NCBI GenBank assembly: GCA_948144175.1
Contig: CANXME010002010.1
Span: forward strand, 868,001 to 932,000
Direction: 5' to 3'
DNA: 64,000 bases
DNA from: Closterium sp. NIES-65
Lineage: Eukaryota; Streptophyta; Zygnematophyceae; Desmidiales; Closteriaceae
Made by a program: the position numbers and the translations under genes. Under the pieces are notes generated by a model, which had not been told where the DNA came from, made no database searches, and saw only the letters and a program-made list of their open reading frames with translations. Shown piece after piece: positions 56,872 to 64,000 of the stretch (its first letter is position 1; every line of letters starts with the position of its first letter).

Positions 56872-57006
56872 TGAGAAAATTAGAACGAGAAATGGATGAA
56901 CTATGAAATGAAGTGAGTACAAATATGAAACCCTAATTGGGTTGTACCCCCTATGGGATACCCCACTATAGCCTACAAAAAATGAGTAAGCTATAATGTT
57001 CTGACA
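56872..57006 (-). repeat. 5' LTR of element B
   Basis: Identical partner of 49639-49773. The primer site TGGTATCGAGCA is read on the minus strand from 56871 down. Confidence 0.95.
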
Positions 57007-57174
57007 TCTAAGCCTACCTTTGCTCAAGATTTCGAGACTATCCTACTGTCCCACGTCCGAGATGGCAGCCGACTACTTGACCAAGAAGCTCGGAAAACAG
57101 AAGTTCGAGTAATGCATGCTGCTGACTGGACAAGGCTACGTCACCATCAGCGACACTCCAGAAGCGAAGGGGAG

Positions 57175-57599
57175 TGTTGGGAACAACAAGTCTTAAGCGC
57201 CCCTGTCGTGTCGAAACGCAGGACACAAGCGAAGCAGCTCAAATCGGAGCATCGCGAGTCAACCATCGGAACTTAAAGTAACCGCTGGAGGTTACACGAA
57301 GGTCAAAGGTCAGCGACCTTTGACTTGACAAATGCAGCGCGACAGCAAGGACATACAACTGACTCGACATTGAGCAGTTGCCCAAGTCGCACTGTATCGA
57401 ATCGCAACAGTAAAACAGTTTAATTATATCTATTCGTATTCCTTGTACTCTTATATAAGCCTTTGTATTTGCTTGTTTTAATCAACTTACTTTGCCCTCA
57501 CATACTAGCGCAAGGTGGTTCAAAGACTTTTATTCAAACGCTTCCGCTATTACATCATCCTACTCAGACTTTAACTCTACAAAGATCCTAGGGCACCTC
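57175..57599 (+). repeat. 3' LTR of element D (split by element E)
   Basis: It begins TGTTGGGAACAACAAGTC after the purine tract GAAGGGGAG and matches 42721-43145. Element E starts at 57600; the last bases of the LTR (AGCCCAACA in the 5' copy) would lie beyond E's right end, outside the window. Confidence 0.9.
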
Positions 57600-57731
57600 T
57601 GTCAGAACATTATAGCTTACTTATTTGTGTAGGCTATAGTGGGGTATCCCATAGGGTACAACCCAATTAGGGTTTCCTATTTGTACTCACTTCATTCATA
57701 GTCATTCCATTTTCTCGTTCAAATCTTCTCA
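57600..57731 (+). repeat. 5' LTR of element E
   Basis: 132 bp, TGTCAGAACATTATAGC...AAATCTTCTCA, matching A, B and F. Confidence 0.93.
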
Positions 57732-57779
57732 TGGAATCAGAGCAGGTCCCCTCCTAGGGACTGTTCCTAGGGCCCACCG

Positions 57780-58650
57780 AAGCGCGCCCCGAGGCGCGCG
57801 TTCTTTTTTTTAGCGACCCTGCGTGTCGCCCTTCCCTTCGGCCCCGCTTAGGCCCTGTCGACCCCACTTAGGCCCCGCTACGGCCCCGTGTCGGCCCCGC
57901 TTAGGCCCCGTCGGCCCCGCTTAGGCCCCGTCGGCCCCGCTTAGGCCCCGCTACGGCCCCTCGTCGGCCCCGCTTAGGCCCCGTCGGCCCCGCTCAGGCC
58001 CCGTCGGCCCCGCTTAGGCCCCGCTACGGCCCCGCGTCGGCCCCGCTTAGGCCCCGTTGGCCCCGCTTAGGCCCCGTCGGCCCCGCCTAGGCCCCGCCGA
58101 CCCTACTACGGCCCCGCTACAGCCCGTCGTCGGCCCCGCTACGGCCCCGCTACGGCCCCGCTTAGGCCCCGCTACAGCCCCGCTACGGCCCCCATTGCGG
58201 CCCCGCTGCCCGTGCTGCAGCCCGCCGCGCCACCCATGCAGCCGCCCGTGCGCCGCCCGGGCACCCGCCCGTGCAACCGCCCGTGCAGTCGCCCGTGCAG
58301 CCGCCCGTGCAGCCGCCCACCGTGCCGCCCGTGAGCCGCCCCAGCCACCCGTGAGCCGCCCGTGCAGCCGCCCCACCCGCCCGCGAGCCGCCCGTGCAGC
58401 CGCCCGCGCCGCCCGTAAGCCCCCCCCCCCCCCCCCCCCCCCCCCCCCGCGTCACCCGAGCCGCGCGAGCCGCCCGAGCCGCCCAAGCCGCCCGAGCCGC
58501 CCGAGCCGCCCGAGCCGCCCGAGCCGCCCGAGCCGCCCGATCCGTCTACGGTCCCGGGAGCCGGATCCTGTGGGGCTGCTGCTACTCCTGGGCTGGCGGA
58601 GTTGCTGAGCTGCTGTGCTGCTGTCCTACTGAGCTGCTCGACCCTTCTTC
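57780..58650 (+). repeat. Tandem-repeat leader of element E
   Basis: GGCCCCGCTTAGGCCCCGTC units fill 57840-58200, CCGCCCGTGCAGCCGCCCG units fill 58200-58410, then a run of about 29 C (58420-58448), and GAGCCGCCC units to about 58545. GGGCCC is at 57770-57775 and a GCGCGCC/GGCGCGC hairpin at 57783-57800. It is non-coding; the long frames are composition effects. Confidence 0.87.
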
Positions 58651-58675
58651 TCTGGTGAGACTGTCGACTGCTATC

Positions 58676-60220
58676 ATGGCCACCCCCAGTGTCTTGGCCT
58701 TTGACGCTGAGGGTCGCGCCATTGACTTTGCGGTCTGGGTCGAGGACCTGCAGCTGTACTTGCAGTGCGATTCGGTAGATGACATCTCTCTCTTTGACTT
58801 TGCCTCTGGCGCTGTCCCTGTCCCTCCTGCTGATGCTGACCCCACTGTTCGCTCCAAGTGGGCCACACGCGATGCTGCTGCACGTCTTGCTGTGCGTCGC
58901 CACCTCCCTTCCTCCGAGCGTGCCCACTTTAGCCAGTGCAAGACCGCTCAGGCCTTGTACGACGCTGTAGTTGCGCGCTACTCCTCCCCTTCCACTGCTA
59001 CACTGAGCCGCCTCATGCTACCGTACCTCTTCCCTGACCTTGCTGCCTTTCCCACAGTCACTGACCTCTTTACCCACCTTCGCGCTAGTGACACTCGCTA
59101 CCGAGCTGCGCTTCCTGCTTCCTTCCTCGCCGAAAACCCCCCTCCCATGTACATCACCCTCTAATTTCTAGTCACCCGTCTCCCTGAGTCCCTTCGTGCA
59201 GTTAGGGACCAGTTTCTCTCTGTCTGTCCCACCACCCTCACTGTCGACCTCCTCGAGAAGTCCCTGCTAGCGGCCGAGAAGAGCATAGTCGCTGTAGGGG
59301 CCTCTCGTGGTGACCCGCGCACCCCCATCTTTGAGGGGTGTTCTCCTTCCCCCCTGTTACCCTCTGTCGCCTCTGCTGCTGCGGCCGACCTCGTTGGTTT
59401 AGAGTCGGTCGGTGCGGCGTCTGCCCCCAGCGGTAGGCGCCGCTCTGGCAGGAGCAAGGGGGGCAAGGGAGCGGGTGGAGCTAGCGGGGGCGGTGGCGGA
59501 GAAGGTGGGGGCGGCGGGGGGAGTGGGGGTGGCGGTGGGGGTGGAGGCGGGAGTGGAGGTACTGGTGGTGGCAGTGGAGGCGGAGGTGGCTGCGGAGGTG
59601 GTGGCGGAGGTGGCAGTGGGAGCGGCGGGGGCGAGGGTGGCAGTGGCGGCGGTGGCGGCGGAGGCGGGGGTGGCGGTGGTGGAGGTGGTCGGAGTGGCTC
59701 GTCCCAGAGGAGCAGCACTGGGGGTGGTCAGCGCCAGCAGCAGCAGCAGCAGCAGCAGCGCTCTCGCGACGTCCCCGCCCCTCAGTAGCTCCGTGAGTGG
59801 TACTCGCAGCGTCAGCGTGGTGGGGCGTTCGGTCCCTGCACCTACGTCCTTCGCACCGGCGACGGCGCGGGTGAGCAGTGTGGGGGCACCCACACCGCTC
59901 GCCGCTGCTTTGCCCGCTTGACCGACGCTTGGCCCCAGCAGTTTCCGGAGGCCTCTGAGATCCCCCGCTGGGGAGAGCTGTCTAGGGCTGGTGTAGCTAT
60001 TTTTGATCTTGACTTTGATGCTATCCTTGCTGCCATGTATGCTGTGACTGTTAGTGATGATGGTGACTGTTACCGGTGTTTCCCGCCCGACCCAGGCATT
60101 GGTACTACTGCGTCAGGTGCCAGTGAGGCTGCTGCTCTAGGTGCCAGTGCGTCTGTGCTCTCAGGTACTAGTGAGTCTGCCCTCTCAGGTACTGTGTCGG
60201 CTTCTGCCTCTCACACTTTC
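58676..60220 (+). pseudogene. gag region of element E
   Basis: Start ATG 58676 (MATPSVLAFDAEGRAIDFAVW). Conserved RYSSPSTATLSRLMLPYLFPD lies near 58977, the poly-glycine tract at about 59465-59690, a glutamine run near 59735-59760, the CTYVLRTGDGAGEQC cluster near 59840, and FDLDFDAILAAMYAVTVSDDG near 60003. Treated as a fossil. Confidence 0.88.
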
Positions 60221-60224
60221 ACCC

Positions 60225-61700
60225 TTGACTCTGGAGCGTCTCGCTCTTTCTTTCGGGACCGCACCACACTCACGCCGCTCAGTCGGCCGGTTGCGGTTTC
60301 CCTGGCAGACCCCTCTGGGGGTCCTGTCCTGTCTCGCTTCTCCACAGTCCTCCCATGTCCGGCGGCTCCCTCTGGCACCCTGTCTGGCCTCTACCTCCCC
60401 TCGTTCTCTACGAACTTGGTGAGTGGTGCTGACCTACAGGATGCGGGAGTCCACCAGTTCACCCCGGCTCGTCAGCGAGTGATGCACTGCACAGAGGCTA
60501 GCACAGGTCGTCACCTGGCTACGTTTACACGTCAGCCAGGGTCGAGCCTGTACACACTGACCACTCCTTCTCCTCCAGGTACTGAGTCTGGGAGAGTCCC
60601 TTCGTCTGGTCAGGTGTTTGCTGCAGCGTCCAGGTCTGGTCCTGAGTCTGCCCCCTGTTCGTGTCGCCGTCTCTCTCATGAGACCCTCCTCTGGCACCAC
60701 CGCCTTGGCCACCCCTCTCTGCTTCGGCTCAGAGGCATGGCCTCCCGACTTCTTGTGTCTGGTCTCCCCTGGTCCCTCCCTCCCCTTCCTCAGGGCCCTG
60801 GCCCTGCCTGTGTCCCCTGTGTCGAGGGGCGCCAGCGTGCTGCCCCTCACTTCTCCCAATTTCCTCCGACAGAGGCTCCGTTGCAGACGCTTCACATGGA
60901 CGTGTGGGGCCCTGCCCGCGTCCGTGGACTCGGTCACGAGCGCTACTTCCTGTTGGTGGTTGACGACTACTCGCGTTACACCACAGTCTTCCCCTTGCGC
61001 AGCAAGGGTGATGTCACTGAGGTGCTGATCGACTGGATCCGCGCAGCTCGTCTTCAGCTCAGGCAGAGCTTTGGCTCGGACTTTCCTGTGCTGCGTCTGC
61101 ACTCGGACAGAGGCGGAGAGTTCTCCTCTGGCCTTCTGCGTGCCTTCTGTCGTGCGCGAGGCATCCGCCAGACCTTCACGCTTTCGGACTCACCGCAGCA
61201 AAATGGGATTGCAGAGCGCCGCATTGGCATGGTCATGGACGTCGCTCGTACGTCCATGATGCATGCGGCTGCCCCCCATTTTCTGTGGCCGTTTGCGGTC
61301 AGGTACGCAGCGCATCAGATCAACCTCCACCCCAGGGTCTCCAGGCCGGAGACCTCCCCAGCCCTGCTGTGGACGGGGAAGGTTGGCGATGCGTCGGCGT
61401 TCCGGGTCTGGGGATCTCGGGCGTTTGTCCGCGACTTGTCTGCGGACAAGCTGTCCCCTCGCGCTGCTCCCTGCGTCTTCCTGGGGTTCCCCCCCGACGC
61501 CCCTGGGTGGCAGTTCTACCACCCCACCTCTCGACGTGTTCTGTCCTCCCAGGACGTCACGTTCGATGAGTCGGTACCCTACTACCGCCTCTTCCCCTAC
61601 CGCACTCCGTCCCTCCCCCCGCCCCCGCTCTTCTTGGTACCAGGTCCCCCCCCGGTAGACCCCCTCCCCCCTCAGGGTCCTGCCCCTTCAGGTGTGTCCC
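60225..61700 (+). pseudogene. Protease and integrase region of element E
   Basis: HTFTLDSGASRSFFRD near 60215 (protease); LLWHHRLGHPSLLRLRGM near 60690 and CVPCVEGRQRAAPH (pre-integrase); integrase core MDVWGPARVRG near 60897, LHSDRGGEFSSGLLRAF near 61100, NGIAERRIGMVMDV near 61204; then VTFDESVPYYRLFPYRTPS near 61557. This is the best preserved copy in the window. Treated as a fossil. Confidence 0.93.
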
Positions 61701-61749
61701 AGGTAGACGCGGTCGAGCCTGTCGAGGTCACTGGTGACTCTGGTGCTGC

Positions 61750-62395
61750 TGCGGGAGCTGAGCCTGGGGGTGCTGGGACTAGAGGTGCTACGCCTGGTGG
61801 TGCTGACCCTGGAGGTGCTACACTTGGGGGTGCTGAGCCTGGGGGTGCGGAGTCTGGAGGTGCTGAGCCTGGGGGTGCTGAGCCTGGGGGTGCTGAGTCT
61901 GGGGGTGCTGAGCCTGGGGGTGCTGGGCCTAGGGGTGCTGAGCCTGGGGGTGCTGAGACTGGGGGTGCTCCACCTGGAGGTGCTTCGTCTCGCCGAGAGC
62001 CACTCTCCCCACAGGAGCTGCGTGAGTGGTTTGCCCGGCGCTGGAGGCGTGCTGCTGGTGCTGGAGGTTCTTCGGCTGCAGAGGGTGCTGCTGCCGAGCG
62101 TCCCGGAGGTGCTCGTGTTGTGGGTGCTGGAGCTGCTGGGTCTGAGGGTTCTCCTGGAGCTAGTGCTGCTGAGGGTGTTGGCGCTGAGACTGCCGCTGGC
62201 GGTCCGACAAGCTGTGCTACTGGAGGTGCTGCTGGAGGTGCTGCTGGAGCGGGTACTCCTGCTGGGGGTACTGGTGCTGTCCCTGCTAATTCTGGCGTCG
62301 CCGCGCGGCCCCGACCGTACTTCGTTCCGCTCCTGCAGCAGGTTCTTGGTCTTACACCTTCTCCTGGTCCTCCTCCTCCTCTCTTAGAGGGTCCA
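61750..62395 (+). repeat. Linker repeats and alanine/glycine spacer of element E
   Basis: 15-bp GGTGCTGAGCCTGGG repeats (61760-61980), then LSPQELREWFARRWRRAAG near 62010 and an alanine/glycine-rich stretch, followed by RPRPYFVPLLQQVLGL near 62305. It is interrupted by F at 62400. Confidence 0.85.
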
Positions 62396-62399
62396 CAGC

Positions 62400-62535
62400 T
62401 GAGAAGAAGTGAACGAGAGAAAATGAGTGAACTATGAACAAAGTGAGTACAAATATGAAACCCTAGCTGGGTTGTACCCCCTATGGGATACCCCACTATA
62501 GCCTACACAAATAAGTAAGCTATAATATTCTGACA
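62400..62535 (-). repeat. 3' LTR of element F
   Basis: On the minus strand it begins TGTCAGAATATTATAGC and ends CACTTCTTCTCA. It is a close match to the LTRs of A, B and E. Confidence 0.92.
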
Positions 62536-62734
62536 CACCCCCATAGGCAAAGTGGGGGAGAACAAGGGGTCACAAGACCAGTCAAGCAAAGCAAAGCAAA
62601 GCTCAGGGTGGATCACAAAGTCACCACACATTCCGAGCACAAGTTCAAGGGCCACAAGGCCAGTTCACATGCAAGATCATATATAGAGATATACAAGAGT
62701 CAAGACTATATATAGGTGAAGGTACAAGTAAGGT

Positions 62735-64000
62735 CAAGAAGTGAGCAAGTGCGGTAAGACAGACACAAGACCCAGCTGCGTGCAGCAACGCTGATGATCA
62801 CAAGGCGCAAGTGCCTTGGTGAACACATCAGCAGTGTTGGCCTCAGAGGCCACGTACGCAAGTCGCAACTGTCCACGCTGCTGTAGCTCACGAGCAAGAA
62901 AGTAGCGGAGAGCAATGTGCTTTGTTCTGTGCTCCAGTCTCTGCTCTCGACACAAGGCCAGCATGGCCTTGTTGTCTACGTACAGGACTGGAGGAGAACG
63001 AGGCTGCTCTCCAAGGTCGGCCAGCAGGTAGGTGAGCCAGCGTAACTCCTGTGCAGCCATAGCCCCAGCGTATATCTCAGCCTCACAACTGGAGCCGAGA
63101 ACAGAAGACGAGCGGGTAGCCCGCCACGAAACAGAGCCGGAACCAAGGCTGAAGGTGTAACCCTGTGACGACCGCTGCGTAGCCTGGTCGTCAGCCCAAG
63201 AAGCGTCTGCGTGCCCAGTGAGGACCACTGGACTGCGCCCTCCAAGCACTAGCCCCATGCCCGACGTACTGCACAAGTAGCGCAACACCCTCTTCGCTGC
63301 AGCCATGTGCTCTGGTCGGTGTCTCCCAGGAGCAACATAGCGTGCGAGAATGCTAAGAGGGTATGCAAGGTCAGGTCGTGTGCAGGTCATCAGGTACATG
63401 AGGCAGCCAACAAGCTCTGCATACGGGCCACTCGACTCTACGGACTCATCCGAAGGCAGAGCTGAGAGCGAGTGGCGAGTAGGCAGAGGAGTGGCCTGAG
63501 GCGAGGAGTACGTGAAGCCGAAGCGCTGAAGGACCTGCTGCACCATGTGTGACTGAGTCAGGGTAATGGTGCGGCGTGCTCTGTCCCGGGTGATCTGCAA
63601 GCCAAGGTAGCTGCGCAGTTCACCCAGGTCAGTGCACGTGTGTCTCTTCTGCAACTCGGACTTCACCTAGGCGAGTCCAGCAGTGTCAGCTGTGGCAAAG
63701 ACCAAGTCGTCTACGTACACGAGGATGTAGAACGGCGGCAGAGAGGTGTCGGTGCGCAGAAACAGCGACGGGTCGGCAGTAGAAGGAGCAAACCCAAGTG
63801 CCGCCAGCGTAGTCCTCAGTGTGTCGTGCCACTCACGTGGCGCCTGGCGGAGACCGTAGACTGGACGCCGGAGACTCCACTGGGTACCAGGAGGGAACGA
63901 CCCAGTGAAGCCAGGTGGGCGACGCAGCCAGATCTCCTCGTGCAGGCTGCCCTGCAAGAAGGCGGTGCTGAAGTCGAGAGAGTGCAGCTCGTAGTCACGG
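62735..64000 (-). pseudogene. Reverse transcriptase and RNase H region of element F (partial)
   Basis: RT motifs LHEEIWLRRPPGFTGSFPPG near 63935, VYGLRQAPREWHDTL near 63855 and YVDDLVFATADTAG near 63715. RNase H motifs HADASWADDQATQRSSQGY near 63215, SCEAEIYAGAMAAQELRWL near 63085 and LYVDNKAMLALCREQRLEHRTKHIALRYFLAREL near 62990-62890. The rest lies outside the window. Treated as a fossil. Confidence 0.93.

Larger units (their letters stand above)
49639..57006 (-). mobile_element. Element B: very young Ty1/copia retrotransposon in C's 3' LTR
   Basis: 3' LTR 49639-49773 and 5' LTR 56872-57006, 135 bp each and identical by eye. The target duplication is TCTAA at 49634-49638 and 57007-57011. 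On the minus strand the primer site TGGTATCGAGCA follows the 5' LTR, then GGGCCC (56829-56834), a repeat leader, gag, protease, integrase, linker, RT and RNase H. About three breaks in the coding region. The identical LTRs say the insertion is very recent, so the copied RNA may already have carried some of the breaks. Confidence 0.96.
47479..57037 (+). mobile_element. Element C: non-coding LTR retrotransposon in element D
   Basis: 5' LTR 47479-47688 (210 bp, TGTCAGAATATATTTG...GAGA), primer site TGGTATTAGAGC (47689-47700), and 3' LTR 49455-49638 plus 57012-57037, split by B. The LTRs differ at 4 of 210 positions. The target duplication is CTATC at 47474-47478 and 57038-57042. The 1766-bp internal part has no gag or pol. 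The element ends TG...GA instead of TG...CA. Its last 130 bp match the 3' untranslated block of A, I and K. Confidence 0.92.
57600..64000 (+). mobile_element. Element E: Ty1/copia retrotransposon, right end outside window, carrying F
   Basis: 5' LTR 57600-57731, primer site TGGAATCAGAGC (57732-57743), repeat leader, gag, protease, integrase and linker up to 62399, where F begins. The 5-bp flank is ACCTC (57595-57599). E is in the A/B/F family. It has about two breaks in the visible part. Its RT, RNase H and 3' LTR would lie right of F. Confidence 0.93.
62400..64000 (-). mobile_element. Element F: Ty1/copia retrotransposon in E, cut by window end
   Basis: 3' LTR 62400-62535 (136 bp), then on the minus strand the 3' block with TATGGGGGTG, RNase H and RT up to the window edge. 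The flank ACAGC (62395-62399) is the presumed target duplication; its partner is outside. F is in the A/B/E family and has about one break in the visible part. Confidence 0.92.

Overview
This 64 kb window is almost entirely a nested stack of LTR retrotransposons. I find no host protein gene and no canonical tRNA or rRNA gene. The setting looks like a large, GC-rich genome of the green plant lineage. The reasons are that nearly all elements are Ty1/copia (integrase before reverse transcriptase), most primer-binding sites are variants of TGGTATCAGAGC (initiator tRNA-Met), one matches the 3' end of plant tRNA-Phe, and tiny TRIM elements and a hAT-like transposon are present. A streptophyte alga or early-diverging land plant would fit, but the species cannot be settled from this sequence.

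Layout, left to right. (1) 1-7104: element A (copia, + strand), cut by the window start and sitting in the 5' LTR of element G. (2) 7105-41851: element G (copia, + strand), the oldest and most broken framework. Into it went H1 (a 344-bp TRIM, 11001-11344), I (copia, - strand, 12420-35430), H2 (TRIM, 36647-38242), M (non-coding LTR element, 38515-41438) and a solo LTR (41507-41747). Inside I lie L (non-coding, 13064-14579), K (copia, + strand, 17481-24333) and J (copia with 1.1-kb LTRs, 25631-33207). Inside H2 lies a hAT-like element (36945-38187), which itself carries a solo LTR. Inside M lies N (39585-41205). (3) 41852-42720: the only stretch I cannot assign to an LTR element. (4) 42721 to the end: element D (copia, + strand). 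C (non-coding) went into D near the end of its coding region, B (copia, - strand) went into C's 3' LTR, E (copia, + strand) went into D's 3' LTR, and F (copia, - strand) went into E. E and F run off the window.

Target-site duplications support eleven of these events: 5 bp for H1, H2, I, J, L, M, N, C, B and the solo LTR in the hAT, and 8 bp for the hAT. The solo LTR in G has a one-mismatch duplication. LTR divergence read by eye broadly agrees with the nesting order: B 0/135, D about 6/425, C 4/210, I 4/126, M 5/142, H2 about 8/138, H1 about 14/137.

A, B, E, F, I and K are autonomous-type relatives; C, L and M are long non-coding relatives that share their LTR core and 3' terminal block; N is a looser relative. 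Two patterns look new. First, a palindromic GGGCCC lies 30-43 nt downstream of the primer-binding site in all seven members of this assemblage whose site is visible. In the non-coding members it is followed by near-perfect GC hairpins with paired base changes, which suggests an RNA dimerisation or packaging signal shared by helper and passenger elements. Second, the TRIMs carry tRNA-like Pol III A and B boxes that straddle the LTR/primer-site junction.

All coding regions are treated as fossils. Domain limits are approximate and do not mark individual lesions.
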